Shown: piece by piece, positions 55,619-64,000 of the stretch
Numbering within the stretch: the first letter of the stretch is position 1
How the letters are laid out: each line of letters starts with the position of its first letter
NCBI RefSeq assembly: GCF_963678635.1
Contig: NC_087064.1
Location: 82,083,847 to 82,147,846, forward strand
Direction: 5' to 3'
Source of the DNA: Symsagittifera roscoffensis
Lineage: Eukaryota > Xenacoelomorpha > Acoela > Convolutidae
DNA length: 64,000 nucleotides
The notes under the pieces: generated by a model
Told to the model about the DNA's origin: nothing
The model's input: only the letters and a program-made list of their open reading frames with translations
Databases searched by the model: none
Translations under genes and position numbers: made by a program

Positions 55619-56026
55619 TGGAACCTGATCTAAACTATATTTTATGATTGGATAAATTAAATGTTTTACCAATGTAAAGTATTTAATATTAACCAATCAT
55701 GATCCATCTAACTAACAACCCACTTATTTGTAAGTGCTGAAGTTACTTGTAATTTCAGCACCAGAGAGATTTGAATTTAACTTAGAAATTAGTTGGACTC
55801 TCCCGAGCACTTCAGCAGCCGCAATAAACCAGTATACCCTAGATCTATTGAGCCTAGCAGAGACTAGTTAAACAACCTGAGACTAGATAGTATAAGAGTA
55901 AGATTAGGATCGGTATTAGACTAAGAAGTTGCACGAATCTATCCGGCCGAAAATAAGATAGCGTGACGAGCAGACGGTGTACCCTATCCGAAATTACTCT
56001 ATGAGTTACACTCCAGTCCTAACTCA
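55619..56026 (+). mobile_element. 5' LTR of the right-hand retrotransposon
   Basis: 408 bp from TGGAACCTGATC to AACTCA (TG...CA), with AATAAA at 55823-55828. Aligns throughout with the inverted LTR at 2254-2666 with scattered substitutions and small indels, so the two come from different insertions. Confidence 0.85.
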
Positions 56027-56028
56027 TC

Positions 56029-56038
56029 TGGTGCGACC
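56029..56038 (+). promoter_or_regulatory. Primer-binding site (tRNA primer)
   Basis: TGGTGCGACC starts two bases after the LTR; the TGG complements a tRNA CCA end. I could not identify which tRNA it matches. Confidence 0.65.
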
Positions 56039-56114
56039 ATAAGTCTCGAACAAGACCTTACTAGATTAGAATTAACCAAAAATAGATTAGAAATTAGACA
56101 AAAACATTTACAAA

Positions 56115-56348
56115 ATGTTATACGACAATAATTTAATTGAAATGTCTCTCCGACTCAATAGATCCGAGCCAATATTCCGAACCATAATAGAACTACCCGG
56201 AATTGGAAGAAGACATCGAACCAAAGACGACATACGACAAAGTAGAAACTTGCCGTATAGTTATATGATAGTTCGGCAAAAGCCAGAACAAACTTTTATA
56301 TTTCGAATACTACTTGCAATGAATTTAGATTTCCATTTGCAAACATAA
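56115..56348 (+). CDS. Small ORF in the retroelement leader
   Basis: 77 codons with an ATG, beginning MLYDNNLIEMSLRLNRSEPI and containing GIGRRHRTKDD. It is 76 bases after the primer-binding site. It may be a leader peptide or upstream ORF, or be meaningless; no family is recognised. Confidence 0.25.
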   Translation: MLYDNNLIEMSLRLNRSEPIFRTIIELPGIGRRHRTKDDIRQSRNLPYSYMIVRQKPEQTFIFRILLAMNLDFHLQT

Positions 56349-56677
56349 AACCTTGAAGTAAATCTTCAAAATCATTTCAGGCGCTAAACAAAATTAATAT
56401 TATACAATAACGATTGATAAAAAGATCTAAGATCGTTTTCCTAAAATTCTGCAGTATTATACAAAACATGTTTGAAAAATATTTATTGGAAAATAAAAAT
56501 AAAAATTAGTAGCATGACAATAAATGGTTAGTAATCATAAATCATCCTGTTGTTCCAGCTTCATCACCTAAAACATAACAGCAATCATCAACTTACTAAT
56601 ATCATAAAATACTAAATCTTTCCTTTACACAAATTTAAAACCTCATTAAAACTTAAAGTCACTTAATTTTAAAACCA

Positions 56678-56762
56678 GATCATCAAGGCTTATCCTTGGA
56701 TCTTAAATCATTTTCTACTTCATTACATTTTAAATTTGATCATCAAGGCTTATCCTTGGATC
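56678..56762 (+). repeat. Duplicated hairpin in the retroelement leader
   Basis: The same 25-base word occurs at 56678-56702 and 56738-56762, exactly 60 bp apart. Within it CAAGG-CTTAT-CCTTG forms a stem-loop that GATC/GATC extends with a two-base bulge. Position in the leader suits an RNA signal (packaging, dimerisation or translation), which is inference. Looser repeats with CGAT..ACT...CCAACCCT at 56822, 57039 and 57151 follow at about 110-bp multiples. Confidence 0.6.
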
Positions 56763-57278
56763 AAACAGAACAACTTTGTTCTCCCCCACCCACTTAATTA
56801 GTGTCTAACGACCTCAAACGTCGATTCACTACCCAACCCTTTCTAAAGACCCAAGACTAATAGAAATTTTTAAACAAAACTAATCATTCAAATTAGGATA
56901 AACAGTGAAGAACTTCGGTTATTCATCCTTCACTTGATCCCCCCTCTTACCAGACCCAGGATAAATCTTAGACTTAGTAAGTTTAAAATAGTATCTAACG
57001 AACTACTCGCGTTCTAATTATACCTGAACCTTGTGGATCGATTTACTATTCTCCAACCCTTGAACACAATCACTACCCCTAAGTAAGATTAAGTAAGTTA
57101 ACACCTTAACTTATACTAGTCACGAGAAAGTAAAAATCATTCTTCGGAATCGATATACTTTTCTCTCCAACCCTGAACAAATAGACCCAGGTTAAGCTAA
57201 CCAAAAAATCGTAAGAACTAACAGTTTAAGTCAATAGAAATCATTTAACAACCTTTTGCATCCGTCATTCTAAACCTT

Positions 57279-57746
57279 ATGTCATTTAAAAATCTAGGAA
57301 ATAAACAAACAATCATTTTACACAATTGTGAAATAGATAACAAAAAATACGACCTTGTAATCACACCTCATACACAAACAGTTGGATACATTCGAACAAA
57401 ACGACAAACACTAAAGAGAAAAATAATCACTAAACAAAGACAAATAACACGAAAAAGATTTTCAAAAAATCGAAACGCATTTTCAGAATCAGAAACCAAC
57501 AGTTTAGACGAACTCTACAAACTAAAAGAATCAATAGATAAAAATTACCCACAACACGATCAATTATATTTTTCTGACTCAGAAACAACTTCAAATTCAT
57601 CACAAAGAGGAAAAAGAAGAATAAAAAAGCAGTATAAACACAAACCAGTACATCTATACAATTGGAATCAACCAATTCGACACATTAATAATTACATATT
57701 AACAGTCATCGAACGAAAAAATGAGTTCAACGCACACCCCAGGTGA
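57279..57746 (+). CDS. Small basic protein encoded before gag (ORF1)
   Basis: 155 residues from ATG at 57279 to TGA at 57746, overlapping the gag-pol ATG (57721) by 26 bases in a different phase. Residues about 40-65 are very basic (RQTLKRKIITKQRQITRKRF); two acidic patches (SESETNSLDEL, YFSDSETTSNSS) and a second basic cluster (QRGKRRIKKQYKHK) follow. No zinc or enzymatic motif. The composition recalls nucleic-acid-binding or nuclear-targeting accessory proteins. Gag-pol could be reached by reinitiation or by a frameshift in the 26-base overlap. Function not known; the frame shares the A-rich composition of the element, so it is not obviously chance. Confidence 0.5.
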   Translation: MSFKNLGNKQTIILHNCEIDNKKYDLVITPHTQTVGYIRTKRQTLKRKIITKQRQITRKRFSKNRNAFSESETNSLDELYKLKESIDKNYPQHDQLYFSDSETTSNSSQRGKRRIKKQYKHKPVHLYNWNQPIRHINNYILTVIERKNEFNAHPR

Positions 57747-60700
57747 CGAAACTCCAGATGATGATGAAATCTTTCCTTTTATAGTAGATGCAGATACTGA
57801 TAGAGGACAACACATATTTTGTCAAAATTTACTCGTAAATTTATTTGAACCCGGAATCAGTCCATGTAAAACAGAGTTCCCCGATGTAAAAATCAAAAGA
57901 CAAATCATAGATCACTATCTAAAAGATATATGCAACATAACACAACAATATGGAATCTACTCTATAGAATTCACTTCCCCAAACCATAATAATAGAACAT
58001 ACACTATTCAAACAGACGACCTTGATTTAGAATTTTCAAAAGTTTTTTCAGAATATATAAAAAGCATACAATACCATAACTCACAAAGAGCAAACTCCAT
58101 TTTCACCAATGAAGTTTTCGCACTAATATATAGTTATATTTCGATATTAGAAAATGAACTCCCATTAACAAATGTCTCACCGACAGAAACATCTAAACAT
58201 TTAAGAGTACGACATGAAATCACACTACTCTCTAGTTATTTAAACATCATTAAAGAAAATTTCACGAAAGACGACGTTTCACAACATACCAAACACGATT
58301 TACAAAAAATTTTAGCATGGTTCATAATAGATTATTTTACACACAATATTGATTTAATTGCACAAGCAAGAAAAAATTTTAGACCCCAAAACTCGAACGA
58401 TGATACAGCTATCACAGAACAATCAGATTATGTTTGGGACCCCGAATGGTCTCATCCCGTATTTATAAACTTTCCACAATCAATCTCAAGTCAAGCAATA
58501 GGTACAATATCTTACATAAGAGATTATGTAAGAGTAATACCATTAACAATTGATGCAACACCATTAAACTATAATACATTTTTACCCGATACACAAAATA
58601 ATAGTTTAAACTCTACAGTCATACACAATGAAAACCTCAATGGAACTAGGAATCTTACTCAACAAGATATACAGACACCATCACACTTCATAAATGAAGA
58701 AATTGTACACACAACAACTACACAACAAAGTATTTCACCAATACGCCCAAATTTAACAACACCAAGAAATACAAATCCTTCACAAACACAGGTAACCTTA
58801 CAATCAACCGTTAAACCTTCGGTTGCCCCTAAATATTCACATATAGATTACCAAACATACAAACCCATGACAATACCATCAAAAACACGCAAAACATTCA
58901 CTAGAAACAACTTTGCAGACCATAATTATAATTATACACATCCATCAAAAACAAATTATAAACCACAAAGAAATTTTAATCAATATACAAAACCTCGAAA
59001 CTGGGATAACCCAACGGCCCAATATAATTCCACAAATTTTCAACCAAATCCTCCACAGGATCGCAGTGAAAATTACCCATTTTTTCAACAAAATAAAAAT
59101 AAAAAACAAACATCTTATCAAATGGATTATTTATCCTCAGATGAAGATTTCTTACAACCAGATATATTTGCACCAAATACTCAAGAATATCGTAGACAAG
59201 GAATACAGAAAACACGTACAAACCATAGAAATTTTTCTCCACAATCAATAGATGCACAATATCAACAACCAATTCAACAACCAAATCCAATTAATATACA
59301 ATCTTTTCAACCAATTCAACAACAAAATCCAATGACTACACACTCGTATCAACCATCACAAATGCAAAATGAAATACCACTCCCGTATTATCTTCAACAA
59401 CATGAAATAACAAGAAACCAACTTTCAAATTTTTCTCAAATGCCAAATGCAGCTGAATCATTACAAATGACAATGAATCCATACCTTATGGGTGGATCAT
59501 CAATAACATCAAATAAACCTTTAATGGTTTTCACAGGAACAGACCCTGAATACTCTGTAGAAGATTACTTAAATGCAGTAACAGCAAATTTAATTTTAAA
59601 TATTGGACCTGAACCAATTAACACGCCACTACATCAAAACTGGATACATCGACGCACAGCGTTGATACAAACAACCTTAGATGGCGCAGCCCAAAAATGG
59701 TTTTCAGTACTACCTCAAGAAATAAAATCAAACTGGAAAAGATTTACACAAGAATTTTCAAAAATGTTTGACTCCGAAAGAAACAAACAACAACAAAGAG
59801 TTTTATGTAATGAAATTCGCAGATTACCAAACGAAACCATCAAGCAAATAGCAGTAAGAATCGAAACACTAGTTCGAAAAGCATATTCACTAAATACACA
59901 TGACTATAAAAACACTAAGATGACAGAAATCTTAATGATGACCTTAACACCACAATTAAGGAAAATAGCAATAAAAAAGAGAGCATCACATCCTTCTTCA
60001 ATTCGAGAACCCGATTTAGATTTTAGAAAACTAGTAGACAAACTAGAACAAGCAGAAATCACAATAAAACTAGAAGAAACGGAAAATCTGAAATTACAAT
60101 ACGTTAACAAAATTGAAACGACTCCCACTAATATTAATAATATACAAGAATCAGAAACAGATCTCGTTGAAAAAATCACTGAAATACTCAATATTTACGA
60201 AAAGAACCCGAACTTTAAAGGCAAACCATCTTTCAAAAAATGGTGTAATTATTGCCGACGATACGGACATAGTATTTCCGAATGTAGACAAAAACAGCAA
60301 GATAGTCAAAATAAACCTCAAAAATACAAAGAACCAAATAAATCATTCTATCAATACATGAAAAAAGATCAAAATCTACCAAACAAAAATGTATACAGCA
60401 ACAACAGTTCAGGAAAACCACTCCCGAACAATACAAGCTATACAAGAAATCAATCTCCATATAACTCAAGTTATAGAGGAAGATCACCAGAACGAAGAAA
60501 CACGTATAATTCATCACAAAATCACTACAATAGACCGAATAGTCGAAATAACTACTCCAGATCAAATTCAAATACACAACGATTTGTTTCTAGATCTAAT
60601 TCTCAACCAAGAAATAACTATTATCCAAATAACCAATCACGAAATTCATCATACAATAGGAATAGAAACTACTCCTATAATCGAAACAGAAGTTATTCAA

Positions 60701-63700
60701 ACAACCGAAACCAGAATTACCCGAACAACCGATCAAGGAATAACTCATATAATAGATCGAACTATAACAGACCAAACAATAATTACCAAAACAGATCGCG
60801 AAATAATTCACAAAACCGACACCCAAGTTATAATAATCGCTATCGAAATTATTCCCAATCACCACACCGGAATAATAATCACTACAATAACTCTAATAAT
60901 CGTCATAGAAGTAGTACACCTAAACATCAAAGACAAATCAATCAAGTACAAGCTAACCCAGAAACAACATCAGACCCTCCAGGTATTGATGACACAGTAA
61001 CTGATACGTTACAACTCAATCAAATAAACTGTACATCATCAGATTCAGAAAGTGATACTGAAAACACTCTTTCTATCAATATGATAAAAGTCGAAAATGA
61101 CTATGAATCTGTCATATATGAACAACCCTTTCCATCACATATATATGAAAATCAATCAGAATTTCTTCAAAATCATTACACTACACCCATAAATTCCACA
61201 CCAACGACGCAAGAAACAAATGAGATAAACACTACAAATCAAACCAATAAAAATACCAAAACAAAATGCTTGAATACAAACCACATTTATCAAAATATAC
61301 AAAAAGAACAACCCAAAGAAAAAATTTGGACAATACCATTTCTCTTAGAAAGCCCAAGAAATAAAGAATTTCAACCACCAGACCTTGAAATAGATTTTTT
61401 AATTGATTCAGGAGCAGAATCAAACATAATAAACATTCCCACATGGAATGAAATAAAAATCTTACACCCAAAGCTAACACCTCTTGAAACCTCCAGCAAA
61501 CTAGCGACAGCACAAGGATCAACATTGATAAACTACGGAAAAATCCAATTATTTCTCCTCCCTACCAGAACAATGGAACAAAGTAAAATTTTAAATAAGC
61601 CATTTAAACAAATATTCCATATCACCGATATTAAATATAATATCATTGGAATACCATTTATTTCAAAGTATATACCAACAATTAACATACTAAATAGTAA
61701 AATATTAATCAAAGATAAATATACAAAAACAAAAGAAACATCCTTAACATTTTTTCAAAGATTGAATAAACAACCACCATTCTTTTCAAAATTTTATCCG
61801 ATATTTAACCAACAAAGAAAACACCTGAAACCACTATCAGGAAACATCTATAATTTTTCAATCAAACAAGTTCACCAATATGATAAAGCACAAAACAAAC
61901 AAAAATTTTATATGTCAGATTTTGAATTCAAACCGATTCATAAATTTTTCAAAATCACAATCTCTTCAATAAAATATTTGAAAAATTCGAATTCAGATAT
62001 CATCTCCTTACATGTCTATAACAACACACCTTACCAAGTAACATTACCATTAGGACTTTTAGGATATTGTGAAACCAACGCAACAATATCACCAATACAC
62101 GAAAAAGCCTATCGCGTAAATAATATACTCCAATTACTAGATATTTGCCAATCTACAATTCTTAATGAAGAATTATCTATAAATAATATAATAAGTAACG
62201 AAAACAGAAATACGGATTATTTCACAAAAACTCCATATTTCAAACCTACATTCAACATCAGTAACTACACAGAGGACCAACAGAAATTTTTAACAATGTT
62301 TAATTTCCAACATTCACAAATAACACAAGACGAATTTGAAAAGTTAGCCAAACAGCTAATTCAATATTCATCAGTCTATGCAACATCAAAATTCGATGTT
62401 GGCAAAATCAGTTCATCACTACATCTCCCATTAAAACCAGACGCAGTTTTCAAAAAACAAAGAGCAAGTAAAGTACCAATTCACTTACATGATAAAGTAA
62501 ACAGATTACTCGATATTTTAGAGCAATACAACATTATATCACCGGTTAATAAAGAAGAACAACCAAAAGGCAACACATTCATCAACCCCGTTATCATTCT
62601 AGCTAAAGGAGAATCGTTAAAAATCGTTCTCGATGCTAGATACCTCAATTCACTCATAGATGAATCAAAATGTAATTGGCCCATTGAACCAATACAAGTT
62701 ATTTTAACAAAAATAAACGGCAAATACTTCACAACCGCCGACATGAATAGTGCATACAATCAAATGCCACTAGATGAACAATCACGACGTTTAACACAAT
62801 TTGTTATCGGAAACCAACAATATGAATTCAACCGCTTATTCTATGGAATATCCATAGGACCAGCAGCATTTTCAGCCTTTATGAGCAAAATTTTTAGACC
62901 ACTAATACTCAAGAAAAACGCAATCACCTATTTAGACGATGTTTTTATGCAATCACAAACAAAAGACGAAATGTTCAAAGTTTTAGAAACATATCACCAA
63001 ATACTTCAGAACGAAAATCTGAAGGCCGCCCCCGATAAATCACACTTCTTTTTGACTAGAGTTAAATTCTTAGGACATAATATAGAAAGAAAAACAATCA
63101 CTCCACTGAAATCACGCATTGACGCTATTCAAAAACTTCAACCACCAACAAATAAAAAGAAAATCCAAGAGTTCCTTGGAATGTTAAACTTTTTAAGTAA
63201 ATATGTTTATAAAATGCAATTATACCTACGACCATTTTATAACATCCTTAGACAACAAAACAACTTTGAATGGAATACAGAACATCAAACACGATTCGAA
63301 GAAATAAAGAAACTTTTAACTGAACAAATTTCAAACACAATTCCAGACCCTGATCAACCATTTTATGCAATGTGCGATGCTTCGAACTTTGGCATCGGCG
63401 CAGCATTATTACAATCACATAATGGTACAAATAAAATGAACCTCATATCAGCAAATTCTCGATTATTCACTCAAGCAGAGCTACGACTCTCAACTCTAAT
63501 GAGAGAATGTACAGCCATAATATATACACTTACAGAATATGAATTTCTGATACTTGGATCAAAACATCCCACAGTTTTATTCACAGACCACAAACCAATC
63601 ATCTTTCTTTTTACACAGAAATCTAACCCAAACCACCGAGTTTACAGATTTCAACTAATTCTAATGAAATTTCCAAACTTACATATAGTTTGGACTGCAG

Positions 63701-64000
63701 GAAAAAATCTTGCATTACCAGACACCTTAAGTCGAAATACACCACCTGAATTACTTACACGAAAAACAACAGTTGAAATACCCAAAAATATAAAATTCTA
63801 CCTTGCAGAAAACGAAACATCACCTCGATTAGAATGCAAATATGCAGTAAAAACTGATATTGAACAATCACAAATAAATAATTTACAACATTTCCCACTT
63901 TATTTAGATTGTCAAAATAATCATTATGAAGTTGACCTACTTGGAACATCAACTTTTAAACCAATTCCATATTCTCAATGGATAAAAAATAACACCCAAC
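57721..64000 (+). CDS. Gag-Pol polyprotein of the Ty3/gypsy-type element (3' end outside the window)
   Basis: One open frame from ATG at 57721 through base 64000, at least 2,093 codons, without a stop or frameshift between gag and pol. Residues 1-600: an N-terminal part, then Asn/Gln/Thr-rich low-complexity sequence. About 600-800: capsid-like gag core (FTGTDPEYSVEDYLNAV, LDGAAQKWF). C842 to C855: a single CX2CX4HX4C knuckle (CNYCRRYGHSISEC). 870-970: an Arg/Asn/Ser/Tyr-rich RNA-binding-like stretch. About 1220-1330: aspartic protease with DSGA at 1229-1232. About 1565-1830: reverse transcriptase with YLDD at 1737-1740. About 1880-1990: RNase H with acidic residues near 1886, 1929 and 1956. 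Integrase would follow. The product copies the element's RNA into DNA in virus-like particles. Confidence 0.92.
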   Translation, partial: MSSTHTPGDETPDDDEIFPFIVDADTDRGQHIFCQNLLVNLFEPGISPCKTEFPDVKIKRQIIDHYLKDICNITQQYGIYSIEFTSPNHNNRTYTIQTDDLDLEFSKVFSEYIKSIQYHNSQRANSIFTNEVFALIYSYISILENELPLTNVSPTETSKHLRVRHEITLLSSYLNIIKENFTKDDVSQHTKHDLQKILAWFIIDYFTHNIDLIAQARKNFRPQNSNDDTAITEQSDYVWDPEWSHPVFINFPQSISSQAIGTISYIRDYVRVIPLTIDATPLNYNTFLPDTQNNSLNSTVIHNENLNGTRNLTQQDIQTPSHFINEEIVHTTTTQQSISPIRPNLTTPRNTNPSQTQVTLQSTVKPSVAPKYSHIDYQTYKPMTIPSKTRKTFTRNNFADHNYNYTHPSKTNYKPQRNFNQYTKPRNWDNPTAQYNSTNFQPNPPQDRSENYPFFQQNKNKKQTSYQMDYLSSDEDFLQPDIFAPNTQEYRRQGIQKTRTNHRNFSPQSIDAQYQQPIQQPNPINIQSFQPIQQQNPMTTHSYQPSQMQNEIPLPYYLQQHEITRNQLSNFSQMPNAAESLQMTMNPYLMGGSSITSNKPLMVFTGTDPEYSVEDYLNAVTANLILNIGPEPINTPLHQNWIHRRTALIQTTLDGAAQKWFSVLPQEIKSNWKRFTQEFSKMFDSERNKQQQRVLCNEIRRLPNETIKQIAVRIETLVRKAYSLNTHDYKNTKMTEILMMTLTPQLRKIAIKKRASHPSSIREPDLDFRKLVDKLEQAEITIKLEETENLKLQYVNKIETTPTNINNIQESETDLVEKITEILNIYEKNPNFKGKPSFKKWCNYCRRYGHSISECRQKQQDSQNKPQKYKEPNKSFYQYMKKDQNLPNKNVYSNNSSGKPLPNNTSYTRNQSPYNSSYRGRSPERRNTYNSSQNHYNRPNSRNNYSRSNSNTQRFVSRSNSQPRNNYYPNNQSRNSSYNRNRNYSYNRNRSYSNNRNQNYPNNRSRNNSYNRSNYNRPNNNYQNRSRNNSQNRHPSYNNRYRNYSQSPHRNNNHYNNSNNRHRSSTPKHQRQINQVQANPETTSDPPGIDDTVTDTLQLNQINCTSSDSESDTENTLSINMIKVENDYESVIYEQPFPSHIYENQSEFLQNHYTTPINSTPTTQETNEINTTNQTNKNTKTKCLNTNHIYQNIQKEQPKEKIWTIPFLLESPRNKEFQPPDLEIDFLIDSGAESNIINIPTWNEIKILHPKLTPLETSSKLATAQGSTLINYGKIQLFLLPTRTMEQSKILNKPFKQIFHITDIKYNIIGIPFISKYIPTINILNSKILIKDKYTKTKETSLTFFQRLNKQPPFFSKFYPIFNQQRKHLKPLSGNIYNFSIKQVHQYDKAQNKQKFYMSDFEFKPIHKFFKITISSIKYLKNSNSDIISLHVYNNTPYQVTLPLGLLGYCETNATISPIHEKAYRVNNILQLLDICQSTILNEELSINNIISNENRNTDYFTKTPYFKPTFNISNYTEDQQKFLTMFNFQHSQITQDEFEKLAKQLIQYSSVYATSKFDVGKISSSLHLPLKPDAVFKKQRASKVPIHLHDKVNRLLDILEQYNIISPVNKEEQPKGNTFINPVIILAKGESLKIVLDARYLNSLIDESKCNWPIEPIQVILTKINGKYFTTADMNSAYNQMPLDEQSRRLTQFVIGNQQYEFNRLFYGISIGPAAFSAFMSKIFRPLILKKNAITYLDDVFMQSQTKDEMFKVLETYHQILQNENLKAAPDKSHFFLTRVKFLGHNIERKTITPLKSRIDAIQKLQPPTNKKKIQEFLGMLNFLSKYVYKMQLYLRPFYNILRQQNNFEWNTEHQTRFEEIKKLLTEQISNTIPDPDQPFYAMCDASNFGIGAALLQSHNGTNKMNLISANSRLFTQAELRLSTLMRECTAIIYTLTEYEFLILGSKHPTVLFTDHKPIIFLFTQKSNPNHRVYRFQLILMKFPNLHIVWTAGKNLALPDTLSRNTPPELLTRKTTVEIPKNIKFYLAENETSPRLECKYAVKTDIEQSQINNLQHFPLYLDCQNNHYEVDLLGTSTFKPIPYSQWIKNNTQ

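Larger units (their letters stand above)
55619..64000 (+). mobile_element. Ty3/gypsy-type LTR retrotransposon, 5' part
   Basis: Order: LTR, primer-binding site, 1.2-kb leader, small basic ORF, fused gag-pol with CCHC knuckle, protease, reverse transcriptase, RNase H. RT before RNase H with a YLDD box and RNase H fingerprint is the Ty3/gypsy arrangement as far as visible; integrase and the 3' LTR lie beyond the window. The coding strand is rich in A and C and poor in G and T. The unbroken frame of more than 2,090 codons suggests a young, perhaps active copy. Confidence 0.9.

Noticed and set aside
57721-60000. A -1 or +1 frameshift between gag and pol
   Set aside because: The same codon phase runs from the ATG through the knuckle, protease and reverse transcriptase, so none is needed.
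60389-61000. 203-codon plus-strand ORF rich in I and T
   Set aside because: It is a shifted-frame reading of the Arg/Asn-rich gag segment; the in-frame gag-pol reading contains the zinc knuckle just upstream and continues to pol.
58976-61525. Several 80-115-codon minus-strand ORFs
   Set aside because: All are antisense shadows of the single long gag-pol frame.
1-64000. CRISPR arrays, bacterial operons or Shine-Dalgarno sites
   Set aside because: The spliced genes, SINEs and LTR elements show a eukaryotic genome; the repeats have no regular spacer structure.

Overview
The window is nuclear DNA of a metazoan, most likely an invertebrate. It is AT-rich and has spliced genes with GT-AG introns, tRNA-derived SINEs, TIR transposons with target-site duplications (TSDs) and LTR retrotransposons. 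The species cannot be named from the sequence. About 6 kb at the right end is open coding sequence; most of the rest is intron or repeat.

Layout. (1) 1-4110: dispersed repeats, then an LTR at 2254-2666 in minus orientation. (2) 4111-20298: an 8,094-bp segment present twice head to tail; only two base differences were noticed. Each copy is a mosaic of a broken envelope-like gene (minus strand), a Polinton/Maverick-type fragment (end of a capsid-like protein plus an intact-looking adenovirus-type cysteine protease, plus strand), an uncharacterised NLS-ending protein behind two identical TATA-like motifs, small palindromic elements, and one exon of an STK16-like kinase. (3) 20300-35300: repeats (a Tc1/mariner-like fold-back element, hAT-like MITEs, SINEs), a single-exon gene joining a U-box to a Vint/HINT self-processing-type domain (24530-25447), and two more STK16-like exons (31049-31694). 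The kinase C-lobe was not found, so this gene looks broken or incomplete. (4) 35394-52667: a 15-exon minus-strand gene for a RILP-like (RH1/RH2) Rab effector, whose reconstructed frame closes exactly at 1,025 codons plus stop. (5) 55619-64000: the 5' part of a Ty3/gypsy-type retrotransposon with LTR, primer-binding site, a long structured leader, a small basic ORF, and one uninterrupted gag-pol ORF that leaves the window in pol after RNase H. Its LTR is the same family as the inverted LTR at 2254-2666, so two related elements of opposite orientation flank the host genes.

How the parts relate. The two clear host genes, U-box-Vint (probable ubiquitin ligase or processing protein) and RILP-like (Rab and motor adaptor), are independent. 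The rest is transposon biology: the tandem 8.1-kb unit combines retroelement, virus-like and host-exon pieces, and repeats fill the introns of the RILP-like gene.
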